Origin: Armillaria gallica
Lineage: Eukaryota; Basidiomycota; Agaricomycetes; Agaricales; Physalacriaceae
DNA length: 64,000 nt
Direction: 5' to 3'
NCBI GenBank assembly: GCA_037576215.1
Contig: JBANDB010000011.1
Coordinates: 1,240,001-1,304,000, forward strand
Part shown: piece after piece, positions 32,998 to 45,500 of the stretch
How the letters are laid out: the number at the start of each line of letters is the position of its first letter
How positions within the stretch are numbered: position 1 is the stretch's first letter
The notes under the pieces: model-generated
The model's input: only the letters and a program-made list of their open reading frames with translations
Told to the model about the DNA's origin: nothing
The model's database searches: none
Program-made: the position numbers and the translations under genes

Positions 32998-34582
32998 TCA
33001 TAGTAGATACAAAAATGACGGAGCCAAATCTCCATCCATCCCTTTAACCTCTTGTCCTAAGTTCTTCATCTTCTTCTGATTCATCCACACGAAATACCCT
33101 AGGCACATCGCAGAACCAACAGCCATCCCGCTACTAAATGCCACCATCACCCTCGTCCCAAGTACATACTTGGGCGCAGTGCTCAAGCTGCCCATCAACC
33201 ATGTCGACAAAATCCCCCCAGCGCTCGTCATCATAAACCCAATGGCAATCGCCTTTGCACGACGAACGTGCGGTGCTGAATTGGTCGAGTTCCACGTTGA
33301 CAGCGTCGGAGCAGAGGTGTACACGCCAGGTATCGACAGAAAGAGGCTACCATATCGGGTGTGTGCCGACGATGATGTAAGGAATATGATGAATCCTATC
33401 AACGCGGTGATGGAGGTGGTGACACAGACAAAGCCGCGAACATGATACCTGTCGCACAGGTAGGCGGTCGTCATTGATAAGGCAAAGGCGGCTGCAAACG
33501 GTGGTACACTCATAAGTTGTGAGCGGGCTGCAGTGTATCCCAAGCTCTGGACAATCGACGGTGTAAAGCTAAAAATAATAGATTCAGGATATTTGGCCAG
33601 AGCGATATGGGAAGGGAAATACGTACAAGGCCAAGCCAAAGAGGACAGCGCCCGAAAAGAAGAAAACAACGCTCAGAATCCAAACGTGCGGTGCGACGAA
33701 TGCCTTCCTCACTTCCCTCCACTCAAACCTCTCTCCTCCAGACTCGGCAACCTGACTGGACACATATTCGCGTTCTGCTGGACGCAAAAATCTCGCAGCC
33801 ATAGCATCCCGAGGCATAAGAAAGTAGCTCATAAGGCCCCAAGCGACGGTGAACGTGCCTTCCAGGATGAATATCCATCGCCACCCTGAGCGCCCACCTA
33901 CACCGTCCATGCGTATGATACCATAGGCGAGGATTCCTGAGAACGCCCCTGAAAGCGAGGCAGACGCAAAAAATGCGGATATACGGGTAGTCATCTTGGC
34001 ACGAGGGTAGAAATGCGTCAGATATAATACCAGTCCAGGGAAGACACCGCCTTCAAAGAGTCCGAGGAAGAACCGACAAGCGAGGAGGCCACCGTAGCTC
34101 GTCACCACTCCTTGAAGGGTGGTGACAATGCCCCAGATGGTCAGTAAAGTGGGAAGCAGATAGTTCGGTCCAATAACCTGAGTGTGACAATAAGCTCGAG
34201 AATGCTGGAAATATGCATATCGACTTACTCGCAGTAGTAGATTTGAAGGAAGTTCAGCAGCGATATACGGAACGTAGGTGACGGTCAAAGCAATGCTGTA
34301 CTGCTTGTTCGTCATTTTGAGATCGTGTTGAAGGCCTGCAATGCGCGCATTGCCGATGTTCGTTCTGTCCTGTAACACCTTTCAGCGACTTGGAAGAATC
34401 GAAGAAGTTGATGATAAACGCACGAGGAACGACAAGAAATAGAACATTGCTATGACCGGTAGCAGAAACAAGTCCAGCTTGAGCCATACCCTCCTTGCTG
34501 AAACTGCATCAAGTTCGACGCTGTGATGGCTCTCCTCACTGTCAGAGACCTTTGAATCGTGGCTGTCCTGGAGGGAAATCAT
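32998..34582 (-). CDS. Dal5-like MFS anion:cation symporter (copy 4)
   Basis: Exons 34424-34582, 34229-34369, 33627-34177 and 32998-33568 join in frame, giving 473 aa. It starts MISLQDSHDSKVSDSEESH. DRTNIGNARIAGLQHDLKM follows the first membrane helix, then TNKQYSIALTVTYVPYIAAE, CRFFLGLFEGGVFPGLVLYL and GWRWIFILEGTFTVAWG. The second half begins SFTPSIVQSLGYTAAR. A proton-coupled permease for small organic anions is the best guess from family knowledge. It is the last unit of the array; no F-box copy follows it. Confidence 0.88.
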
Positions 34583-35609
34583 GATTTTCAGAGGTAACGA
34601 AGATGAAGAATGATGTTTATATACCCTTCGAGGTCTAGTGCATGACCAATGGCAGGGTCATGGGATGCAATACCAAGGAGAGAGGCCCCAGAGGCGTCCG
34701 ACAGGATCGTGCAGGGACAATGATACACAGAATAAACCGTCTTGTGACGCCCGCCCTTTCCTGGCAACTTAGAAAGGGCACCTCTGCCTCCACCAGTCAG
34801 AAAGTTTGGCTGCGGGATGACGAATATCCTGAGAGTGTGATCACATGAATGAATGTAGAGGACAAGAAAAATAAATCGTACCTTGATTTATCGGCGCAAT
34901 AGTAAATAGGGCTCCCATATCAAGGATAGTAGCCTGAGCCATACCGATGAGCTTCGATGCCCGGGGCAACTCGCCTGATAGAACAATTTCGCGTCAAGAG
35001 CAATCTGTATCGCGTGGGCGACGACATTAACGACGACGAGAACGGGAATATGGTGGTTAATGGTCATGAAAGTTGTGCATGTTTGGAACGGAAGCGACTG
35101 GTTTTTCGTCCAGATGCTCTTTCCCACGCCCTGTTCTACCCAGATACCCCACCTTACCCAATCTCAGCCTTCCTATTCCATGATTATTCACTCTATTGAT
35201 GATAGTACGAGGGGGAACCTATAAATCCCGTTAAGGGCCACTGGTGAGTCTTGTGCTAGATGGGAAGGACTGTAAAGTACGGTAATGTGTCTTTGCCCGC
35301 CAGCGGCCATCGCTACTTCTTTTCTGCGGCCAGAACCAAAACCTCTGAAAAATTCAGATCTTTAGATGCATGGAAGCGGTACACATTTCATACCTGTCAG
35401 CAATAAATTTTGCGGGATCATGAATAGTTATAGACATGTATTCATGTTCTCGGCGCCGGGATGCATGGTCCAGGGAAAACCGATGTTCTAGTGCTTGATT
35501 CCTGACGGACGGCCTTGTGAAATAAATCTGAAGCACAAATGTTGCAATTTAATCCTAAGATCGTTCTCATTACAGGGCCAGCCTATTCTCATGAGATTAT
35601 ATGCTAAAG
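34583..35609. other. Right edge of the duplicated array
   Basis: No gene seen. Part of the transporter 5' flank persists ('gggaatatggtggttaatggtcatgaa' type text near 35040-35070), then homology to the other units ends. Confidence 0.45.
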
Positions 35610-36726
35610 TTAGTAAGGGGCCGCACGAGCCGCTCGACTTCTTGTTTTCACCGCCTTCCCTCCTTTCATCTTCTCGTTTGTCGCCTCCTCTGAGTATCTC
35701 CCTGGTTCCGCCTTATTCTCCTCATCAAGAGGTCTCTCTTTAGAGCTCTCTATAATCTTCCGAGCTGTCTTACCCTTTGTCTTCTTCGTCGCACCAGCAG
35801 TACCCATCCGTATCGACCTAATCGTCGACTTCAAACTTCTCAAAGCTCGCGAATTTGACTGTCCAGTCGTATACACGTTTGTACACATCTGTCGAATTTG
35901 CTGAATCTGACATGCATCCAGTTGCGCCAATCCCACAGTGTCTCGTATGTCGTTACAAATATCTTGAAGACCAGCGGATGCGCTTTTTTGCAGATCTTCC
36001 ATTTTCCGCTCTATACAGCCTAGACGATCAGCCAGGTTGATACCTTGTTCACCGGTATTTCGTAGCGTCCCTTCTAGTAGCCTGCCTATCTCGTACGGCA
36101 AAGAAGCGATATTAGATTGCATTCTCTCTGAACATAGACACCGGACATTAGAATGCAACTCGAGAAACACAAAGAGCTGGAGAAATCACCTATGGAAATG
36201 GTTTCGTCATTGGTAGGCACGTTGAATGTATTTTGCAGACACGCAGTAGAAATATGGTCAGGATTACTGTAAGAATAGAATTTTAGCATCGTGGGCTATA
36301 ATAAATGTCACAGTGGGACGACGTACAATCCGCCATTTATCGGAGTCCGTAACTGTCCTCCAAAGCTATATGCAGTTAGCTTCAGGACTGAGAGAGAGAT
36401 GATTACAACTCACACATCACCATGCGCCTCCTCCACTGATATTCCCTCATCAATGTGCATCCTGTAAAGTATACACTGCATCAGCCCACTTTCTCAAAAT
36501 GAAAAACTAGTAGGACGCACATGCCTACATTGCGAGACCGGGACTGCAGGAGGCTGACCCTTCCGCTAAAAGCGACAGCGAATTCGTTCCCGGCTTCGAG
36601 TCCCAGCATTCCACAGTGCATATCTTGGCTCGCAGAATGCATTGTAAAGTCACTAGAAGCCGTTATAAAAATGGTCAGCTTATGGTATTGCACGTCAAGA
36701 AGATACGTCATACTCGTCAAGCACAT
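35610..36726 (-). CDS. Hypothetical protein, multi-exon
   Basis: Five exons stay in one frame: about 36521-36726, 36414-36461, and three more down to the stop at 35610. They read ...SLLQSRSRNVGM, then HIDEGISVEEAHGDVFGGQL, RTPINGGLFNPDHISTACLQ, and from about 36120 a helical region (IASLPYEIGRLLEGTLRN, CIERKMEDLQKSA). The tail is very basic (TKKTKGKTARK) and may bind nucleic acid or be nuclear. Introns are 50-65 nt with GTGAGT, GTACGT and GTGATT donors. More exons probably lie upstream to about 36960 (a TLGCRDDLEETCAGRFIW segment), so the start is uncertain. No known family recognised. Confidence 0.55.
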
Positions 36727-37818
36727 CTGATTGTAAGTTCATCTCTGCGGAACCTTGGAGGGAAGGTAGTCGTGCCAATTAAAATCGAAGAGAGTGCGCG
36801 TATGTGGATTGCGGTATGGACACTTTAAATAGAATTGAACCATCGAGCGTATTGTCTTCGAGTACAATAGCATACCAGATAAATCTTCCTGCGCAGGTTT
36901 CCTCCAAGTCGTCCCGGCACCCAAGAGTACAATTGCTCGTCATTGTTGTACGAAGCTCCATCATGATTGAGCTTGTTGGCGTGTGAGTGCCTTTTGTCCA
37001 ACCAGCGCTTGATGCCTCCCATTTAGGACCTGAGCCCTAAGTATGTCGATTACGATGACGATCCTGGGAGAATGAGAACAATAAAGACGGGAAACGATAG
37101 CCATAGCGACAAAATGGAAGGGTGTATCGGAACCGGGCGGACAAAACCGAAAGACAGTGCCGGGAAGGCTCGGCAGTATCACAGGACCTTTATTGTTCAA
37201 AGAGATGTTAGAATGATGAGATCTTGTTCAGACAGCTCGAGCAGCAGGCGTCAGGAAGGGCACGAAGAGGCAAACATATCCTGGAACATAGATTGCTCCT
37301 AAAGGCAGTTCTATAGGGCGTTCTATAGGATCCAGACAGGCAGTACAGCGGTGCATCGTAGACTTGCAAGGCCGGACGAGTAATGTCTGTCTAGACATGG
37401 TCAGATAATGCTAGGTAACTCGGAAAAACGAAGCCGAAAATTTAGCCAATTACCGATACTTGATGAACGCAAAGGGTGGGACCGCGTCAAAGGGCATTTT
37501 CAATTTTGGCTGGCACCGGACTTTCGGGCCGATTTCCGATGAACACCGCACTCTCATTACGCTCTCTTGCTGGTTCTTTCCCACCACATCGCGGCATTTC
37601 TGGTCCAAAATGTTCTGGTAGTCAACCTAACTCAAGCTACTGTATGATCTGCGTATCTGCTGCACTTTCCTGAACAGAGACCGAAATTTGGGCTACCATT
37701 GAGTCGCTACATAAAGAACACGGCTCCATTCACGGCAAACTGCGTAAACCTAAACTCTTTGAGGCTCGAATAGCCGCCCACACGCTGTCCTCTCCCTATC
37801 AGATTCAGGTTTATCGAC
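36727..37818. other. Mostly no recognised gene
   Basis: The first ~240 bp may hold upstream exons of the minus-strand hypothetical gene. The rest shows no convincing frame and would contain the promoter of the RAI1/DXO-like gene. Confidence 0.35.
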
Positions 37819-39102
37819 ATGGATCTCAATCTCTCTGACTTGTCGAATGTGTCGTTGCCAGCTACCAAAACACCTCCTATCCAGTTCACTTGCATGTCGA
37901 TCTCTGAGGATCGCGAAATCCATGCAGATAGCACCGAGTCTCTGCGTGCATTTATACCACCTCCAATCGGAATCAACCTCAAAGATGGACTGCGCAACTA
38001 TCGGAGGCGCGTGGGATCGAATCCTTTCCATTGCCATCCGAGTCGTCTTGATCACATCTTGAGAATGTGTCTGGACTCTGACTCTGTAGATGAGATTACA
38101 ACGTCTCAAATCGTAACGCACCGAGGTATTGTGGCAAAGTGAGTGAACACCACTGATTTTTACTTCGTTGCTGACATATATCAGGTTATTATGGGGGAAC
38201 GCTCAGCAGCTGAATGTCTTTCTCTACGACGGGGTGCTGTATATTGAAGCGTATGATCCTGAACCTGACCGGTAAACTGGCTGAGTGACTAACGTGGTTT
38301 GGGGCTCGAATCTCATTGCTTTCTAGCAGGCACACTTTTGTCCATGACGGAGAGTGTATTGGGTACGTTATCTTCGTCTCATATTTCCAGTGTCCTGTTT
38401 TAAATTACATCCAGGTCAAACTTCGAAGCGTTGTGTACTGGTGAATCTCCCAATGGCGTTCATGACTTGCATGTGCGGTGGTGTGCAGGTGTCACATTCA
38501 ATCTTGGAGATTTAAAGGTTGTCCTCTCTGGCGAGGTTGACTGCCAAAAAGATTGTAGGCTATTCATTCCGTGCGTGTGATGATCCCGTTTCTGAACCGC
38601 AGTTTCGTAGCGAACTTCACAGGGCAGGCAAAGGACTGCTTAGAGCTGAAAACAAGAAGCCAAGATTCCAAGTAAGCCTATTGGTCTATAGTACTACACG
38701 GGGCACCAAATGACAACAATGCATCGTAGAAATCCACCTGCAAAACTTCGATGGTACTTTCAATCATCTCTTATCGGTGTCCCAACCATCGTCCTGGGTT
38801 CGCATAAAGAGGGTGTGTTGACGGCGGTCGATATGATCGATGTTGCTTCGATGGTCAATGAAACGACTCTGCAACAAAGTTATGACAACACTGCCATCTT
38901 TCTTTCCGCTTTACGACGGCATTGCATAGTACACACTATGGAAAAGGGCGGGAATCCGATATGGAGGGTCATGACTAAAAATCAACTACATCAAGGAGCT
39001 ACTATCCGTGCTTTGAATTCCGAAGAGGTTCAATTGCTAAACAGGAACGATGAGAGGGTTGGGATCCTTCCTGGTTGGTTTGTGACGGCTTTACAGAAAT
39101 AA
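37819..39102 (+). CDS. RAI1/DXO-like decapping nuclease
   Basis: Six exons join in frame: 37819-38138, 38185-38271, 38330-38362, 38415-38570, 38603-38671 and 38730-39102, giving 345 aa. Order of RAI1/DXO family motifs: SISEDREIHADSTESLRAFI and LKDGLRNYRRR near the N-terminus, THRGIVAK, then SGEVDCQKDC (the GExDC active-site motif), CLELKTRSQDS (the E-x-K motif), and LRWYFQSSLIGVPTIVLG. These enzymes remove incomplete or non-canonical 5' caps from RNA using divalent metal. The gap between exons 4 and 5 is only 32 nt (GTGCGT...CCGCAG) and is needed to keep frame. It is either a very short intron or a frameshift. Family members are usually slightly longer. Confidence 0.7.
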
Positions 39103-39772
39103 TTGTTTCAGTGGTACTTTCTCTAATGACTCGCGGACACATTGTTACATTCCGTCGTTGTTTGACGACGACATCATGCAATTACGATCAGCTTCCGCAC
39201 CCATCATTCGTTCAGTCCCCAAGCGAACTGTTTGCAACATTTCTCGGCCTGATCACACGACGACCCACCAAATTCTGATGAAAAATGGTCACGGCAATCT
39301 AAATTATCCCTTCCTTCCAATGAGCGAGGGAATAAGGACCCCACTCTATGCGATGAGGTTTCGGCGATGACTTGAATGTTCAGCAAGCAAGATATTTATC
39401 CAAGGACGACTGCCATCCTCGTCAACACACTATCGCCATTACAAGTAGGCTTGACCGCCTAAAGTCGACTAGATCTTTCAGTACTGGATTCAATGAATCA
39501 TCCTCGCATCAAGCAGGAAAGTTCTATGAAGTTCTATGTATGTTGATAGCCAGAGCAGTCAAAGTATTTCTCGGGCCTATCGACGAGACGCAGCTCCCTG
39601 AAAGTAGACACTACATTGATGAGCTCTCGTCGTTACATCGGTCCTGTCGGACGCATTAGAAATATGTAAGGATGCTTTTCCGAGTATCTGTGCGTTTAGA
39701 TAAGTTCAACTTTTATCGAGCTGCACTCAACAGCACAAAGTAAATGCTTGCCCGATATGCCTTTCTTGCCGT
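39103..39772. other. No recognised gene
   Basis: Only short frames lie between the RAI1-like gene and the converging F-box gene. Confidence 0.4.
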
Positions 39773-41422
39773 CTAATAATCACGTTCCGAGCCACTACTC
39801 CCGTCCGATGAGCTCCACTCACTTTCGGGGGGATCCAATCCATCCTTATCGTACTTTACAACCAGCCCGTCCTCCAGTAGCTCCCTCCAAAGATCCCCTG
39901 TTTCCTCATCGTCGAAGGTCTCCAGTGGCGAGTCTAAACGTATTTCCTTAAGAATGCTACAAGCGCGACCTTCATGCGTCCCTCCAACGGTAGAGAGCCG
40001 TCGACGAGACTCCACCATCTTTACGAAGCCAGTGTTCAAACTCGTGAATTGCGAAGAACGCAAGTCTAACGAAGTGAGCTTCGGCAGGAGAAGGGGTACG
40101 TCGAGATCGGAACGAACGATCAGTCTGGCGAGAAAGGCATTAGAGAGGGGATCGACACGAACTCGAAGGTCTGTGACATTCGGTGTCGATTGTAGGAAGC
40201 CTGCGAAAGCCACAGGGCTTCCCCCGGAGCTACGAAGATTGGCCCGCACTTCGAGTGTGGTAGCAGTACAACGATTGGACATGTCTAGAGGAAATTTGGC
40301 AGGTTCGCCCTCGTCCCTGTATTCAAATCTCAGAGAGATAAGGGAAGGAAGGCGAAGGCATGTATAAATCTGAGCAAGAGCTCCTTCTACCGTATCATAA
40401 AGGGTTTTTTGTTCCTCACATAGGGACAAATGACGAAGACTGGGGAGGGTGATGATCTCAAGCGGAGTTGAGTCTGGTTCGTTTTCGTGGCATACAAGAT
40501 CTAGGCGAGTTAGCGAGGGCGACTGCGTTAACATCTGCAGTGCCTCAAAATGCTCGGCATTGGTTGCAGCGAAACCACGGTATTCCATCAGGTTGTGAAA
40601 GGGTAAACTGAAGTATTCGATGGCCCCTGTGATATGGAGGTATTGCAGCGAAGGGAGAGCGACGAAGGTATCGATGGAGACGCGTGTCTCTTCCGGTTTT
40701 TCAGCATTGGGGTTGAGCTGTAGGGCAAGGTGTGTGACGCGAGCAAAAGATTCGCTGTATGGGGTCAAGGTGTGGAAAAAGGTGTATGATACATTCAGCA
40801 TTAGAGTCGTGCACTGTGGAATAAATTTTGGAATAATCAATGGGAGTAATGGATGGTCATCGGCGGGATTTGATATCGAGAGGCTAATATCGTGCCCCGT
40901 AAGCCTCTCGAGTTGAAGCTCGAGAAGGTATTCTCCATTTGCCAGCTCTGTGGAATCCCCAAGGGTCAGGTTAACGCAAGACCACAGTCGTGCTGTGTTC
41001 AGTGCGACTGCCCTCCATTGACGGCAAACATGGGACAAAGTCCATGGAGCATCATCCGTTACCAGCGAGTCATAGTCGTAAGTGTGCCATGAATCCATCA
41101 GCTTGGTGGGATTTCGTACGCAATGTTCGAAAATTACAGTCAATATATCATCGGGAAGGCGGCGAATTGGATGTAGGCCAATTTTTATGATATCGACTTC
41201 GCAGGAGATGGCATCACGCGCATGTATATGTGCCTCGAGCTCCGTTTGTAGCTGGGTAATTTTCTCGTCAATATATGACAAGGATTCCAGACGCCGTGAA
41301 AGCTCGGCACGGAGGAGATTCTCTTGAGCATTGGATGGTGGCTCGTTGTTCTCGTATAAGCTTTTAAGTGATCCTGTGAGTATGAAATTGTTCACGCCGA
41401 AAAGGTGATCAGACGAAGGCAT
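39773..41422 (-). CDS. F-box protein
   Basis: A single 549-aa exon. The N-terminus (residues ~25-75) is a heptad-rich helix (NLLRAELSRRLESLSYIDEK), then the F-box at about 80-150: LHPIRRLPDDILTVIFEHCV, followed by WTLSHVCRQWRAVALNTARL. This is the standard Agaricomycete F-box layout. The C-terminal two thirds contain Leu-rich segments (LPSLQYLHITGAIEYF, LPSLRHLSLCEE, LPKLTSLDLRSSQFTSL). Probable SCF substrate receptor. It belongs to a different subfamily from the array copies. The tail is acidic and Ser-rich. Intact. Confidence 0.88.
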   Translation of the reverse strand: MPSSDHLFGVNNFILTGSLKSLYENNEPPSNAQENLLRAELSRRLESLSYIDEKITQLQTELEAHIHARDAISCEVDIIKIGLHPIRRLPDDILTVIFEHCVRNPTKLMDSWHTYDYDSLVTDDAPWTLSHVCRQWRAVALNTARLWSCVNLTLGDSTELANGEYLLELQLERLTGHDISLSISNPADDHPLLPLIIPKFIPQCTTLMLNVSYTFFHTLTPYSESFARVTHLALQLNPNAEKPEETRVSIDTFVALPSLQYLHITGAIEYFSLPFHNLMEYRGFAATNAEHFEALQMLTQSPSLTRLDLVCHENEPDSTPLEIITLPSLRHLSLCEEQKTLYDTVEGALAQIYTCLRLPSLISLRFEYRDEGEPAKFPLDMSNRCTATTLEVRANLRSSGGSPVAFAGFLQSTPNVTDLRVRVDPLSNAFLARLIVRSDLDVPLLLPKLTSLDLRSSQFTSLNTGFVKMVESRRRLSTVGGTHEGRACSILKEIRLDSPLETFDDEETGDLWRELLEDGLVVKYDKDGLDPPESEWSSSDGSSGSERDY

Positions 41423-42505
41423 CTGTGAGGAATCAAAAAATCATCAGTATATTTTTGGCTTCATTGAGAATAGTACTGAGGTGTACTGACCTTCCGACGG
41501 CTGCTGTTTATAGATCCAGGGCGAGAATTCGGCAAACACCCACTGATCAATATTCCGACAAATATCAAGGCTGCACAGTATCTGTATATGACCCCACTTA
41601 CCAAGGTAGTTTAATAATGAGACTCCGAAAGCAGTAAGATCGAAGTGGGACTTGGCGTTGACGGATACGGTGTATGCTGGTGGATCTCGTGGACGTTCGA
41701 GCTGTAGTCCGGAATCCGGACCGAGACGTCTTAAACAAATATGGACAATCTCAACGGAAAATACTTTCTTGGCATTTGAAATTCGATGTTTAACAGCAAC
41801 CTGTTACCTGACGCCTCCGTGACGGTCCTCTCGGCGCCTGGAAAGACAAAATAATGTGTGTTAGGTAGACACCGTCGGGGATGCCAGGACCTAGGTGCGA
41901 ACCTCCATTACTATTTCTGGTATCCTGGACTGATTTATCTGCTTTGCCTTGCATTACCTTGGCATTAGTAGGCTGCTAGACAATATTTCTTGGTCTATGA
42001 CTACGGACGATATTTGAGCCCCTTGGGTTCGATAATGGTGCCTTCCTATCCGGCGAAAAGGATCCCTCCAGCTCACTCTCACGCCCTCACTGACATACAG
42101 GTCTCCAGCCTATCCTTGATCGGAGGCTGCCAAAATAATGCGTAACTTTGTTACCGTTCTGAAATCTGAGTCAATTACACCCGACCGTCAGAATGCGTTT
42201 CTCGAAAATTAACGCTCGACAGTTCCGCCGTCGCTTGGTGGCTCGGAATCTGCAAGTACGCTTTGATTTCAGGATTGACTATCGCGTTCAAGAAGCTAAA
42301 GTTGACAGGGTTATGTCTGGCGCAGGTATCTGTGGGGACGATACGATGACATTTGATAAAGGTTTCAAAACGAGGTGCGCCTGCTTACGACCAACCTTGA
42401 CTTTTCGTCAACTTGGTTTATTAACATATCACCTAAGGTTGATGCTGCATGTGCACATGGGGTTGCTAGGAGACAGTTTTTTTTCTCTTCAATTTCTGTA
42501 CAAGA
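41423..42505. other. No recognised gene
   Basis: Short frames only. It contains the upstream region of the minus-strand F-box gene. Confidence 0.4.
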
Positions 42506-45500
42506 ATGAGCTCCGCGAGTACCTACAAAGGCGGCTTGCCAGGCTATGGTATCATCAAGTATGTTCTCCATCAGATACTAATAGATCTTCGATTATAACA
42601 CCCAACTCATGCGTCATCTGCAGCTCTCGGTGAAGAGTTAATCAATTTGGCCACCTTGATATCTCACGGCGAGGTCATGGGCGCCGCCGAGCATATGTAG
42701 GCGTGCCCATCAAGGATTGTGGTGTATCCAGGGCGCTTAGAAAGCGACTTTGCCAGTTCGTCGGTTGTTGTGGCAACACGACAACCGTATGTGGGGATTA
42801 CCCGTTGGTCGGAGAGTGCAATATCAGACACCCATGTTACGATCGCTTCGGCTCGACGTCAAGGCACATGTGCATCATTGCATTTTGTTCGTTCCTTTCT
42901 GACATATCATTGGATCTTAGACTTCGACTATCATTGAGACTGACAGCCGGTACTCCGTTCCGATTCATGGTATTCAGAAGCGCGTGCTTTGCATGATTGA
43001 CAGCAATGCCGCTTGACCCTCACTGTATGTTTGTCATCTTTAAATTGTCTTGCCTTCTGATACTGATACAGTTACTGGTGACAGGAAGTCGACCCCATGT
43101 CGATCTCTAGAATCTTTCCTTGCTAACTATTTTGGGGTCTAATAGTAACGTATGCTCCGTGCCTGTGCATCCAACACCAGCTTCACTTTCGCTGGTGCCA
43201 GTTATCTGAGGGGTGAGCATTTTCTAACGTAGTCATCCTCTTCGGTCAACTGTATTACGGAGCCTATTTTCGCAGATTTCGATTGCTATCTTGGGGACTT
43301 CATAATCAATATCTTGTATTGTCCGCGCAGCGACGTGTATACACAGTCATATGTCCCTGATACAAGCCTCAGAACGCACCATAGTAGGGCTCAGGAGAGG
43401 ATCAATCAATACTCAATTGTTTCGATCCGTGAGAGCCCTGCTTATTCCTCAAATCAATTGGCTTCAGTTGTGAAGGCACTTTGGCATAGAAATGTGGTAC
43501 CTCGAGCCCCCTGGATGGGAATTGCGAGCCGTAGTCTGTCAAAATAGCGCCATTCCTTGCCCAAAAGAATCTCACACCAGAACTAAATATCGACGCGGAC
43601 ACACCTTGTCGCAGGAGAAATGCCAGTCGCTCTACGTTGTAGGGAGAAATCTGACTATCAAAACAATTGAATGGCGCCGTATTGCCTCAAAGTTGCACCA
43701 ATGAAATTTCGGATCCAGTAACCGGATTATCGGCCCGGTGATATCCCTACCGTTTTCTATATTCTCCCGATGGTATTCAATATGATATTGTGGGCGCTGC
43801 GCGCGCAGGCTTCCTTCGTATGGCACCGGTTACAGTCTTCAATGCCCAAAATGTTGCGCTGTACGCACATAATGCTTTCAGCGCCAAGGTTAGCGAAAAG
43901 TTGGTAGCCTGCTTCGCGCTGCCTCCGGGTTCTCTATGTTTTCAGTACGCTTTATCTATGGCTTCACCGATCTCACTAAAACCGCCCGCTTCAGCTCTTC
44001 GAGTTAGCAAATCACGCGCCAGATACAGAATGACCTGTACAAAGCGCTATAAAAGGCCATAGCCGAGAACGCTTACAGCCCCTTCGGAAATCTTTGCCCG
44101 CTCACGTATATGTTTCAGCCTTTCCAAGCATTGGGTCGCGTTTGACGACATCAAGCCGTCGGCGGCTATCCAAACTGCAGAAAAGTAACGAGGGGAGCTC
44201 TCTCCGACAGCTCCAATATATATCTGCCGTTCCATTGCGCCAGGTTACAATTTACTGTCGCATATGACGGCCTTCCTTCATTTAGCTTGCTTATGCTGAA
44301 GGCACCACTTATCTGGGAAGGTCTCAGACTCTTAGCCCCGTTTCGAATCCGCACCTAGCCATTTATCTGATCCTTTCCTCGAAAGGTCTTTCCTGCTCCT
44401 CGCATACAGGCTAGGAGATTAACTTAATTGTTCATATACTAATGTTGGACAGAGATTTCATTTCAATGTGGCACTGAAAACGAGGGAGGTGGGCTCCGTC
44501 CGACGGTCAACGTTGACTCAGAACCCGAAGGCGCTGGTACATGGTCTGCTCCTGAACTTACTCGTTGGTCCATTCTTCTCTTATTGAACTTGTTTGGGAC
44601 CTCCTAGCCATACGGAAACCATCGTTTTGCTTCGGCCGGAGCTAATCAGTAACCCGAGGAAGAAGCAACTGCTGGCTGCGTCCCCGTCAATGATTGGTGG
44701 ACCCACGTCTTACTCAAGCCCAGAACTCCCAAAAATTGACAGTCCTCATGGAGTGCCGATAGTGCTAACTAAGAATCTACACGTCTGATGCATGCTTGTA
44801 ATAGAACAATGTTCTCACCCGCCGTGGTCATGGACCTATCGTCAGCTGTGAAAGGTACGCGCCACTTAACTTACAGTCGTGAAAACGCTGACTATTTGGT
44901 CATTGTTCAGATACGTGATTTCTCTGGTGAGCTGAAGATAGAGCGTCATCTCACGATCGTGTCCCAATCCGAGATGCCACGCTACTAAGCACACATTCAA
45001 TATGCCCTTCATTCTCGTATGTTCTAACTGCGATCAATTTACATTGACTGATACTCATGCCTCCTTGTTCTGCACCAGTCTTTTCTTAAACGTCAGACAT
45101 GACGACCTTCGCGCTGCTCTGAGGTCGGGAGCTTCCGTATCGAAAAATTTAGACGGTAAGACGAACGATTCAGCTAAGATGCGCTACTTTCCCTATTGTA
45201 GGTGGCGCTGCCGAGAATTTGTCGGTGCTCCCGAACTGATACCTCTTTGCTACCCCAACATGATCTACACGGGACATTACGGCGACGAAAATTTCGCACA
45301 TCGACCAGCCCTGAATAAATGTTACTCTCTCGTACGCTGCTAACCCGTTCCAGATTAACCAAGATGGGTAGATCTCCATCTCTTCTCACTCCAACGGCAG
45401 CCGCTTTCAGTCTTCTCGGTGTTTTGCATCCAGGAACAAACGATGTGAACTAAGTCCCCTGACGTCTAGCTTCGGGAGAAGGCCGAGACTGTAACTTGTA

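Noticed and set aside
35354..35536. A 60-codon minus-strand frame
   Set aside because: Short, with no domain and no supporting context.
42193..42633. A 146-codon plus-strand frame
   Set aside because: The smaller spliced reading from the ATG at 42506 in another frame looks more protein-like, and no domain is visible in the long frame.
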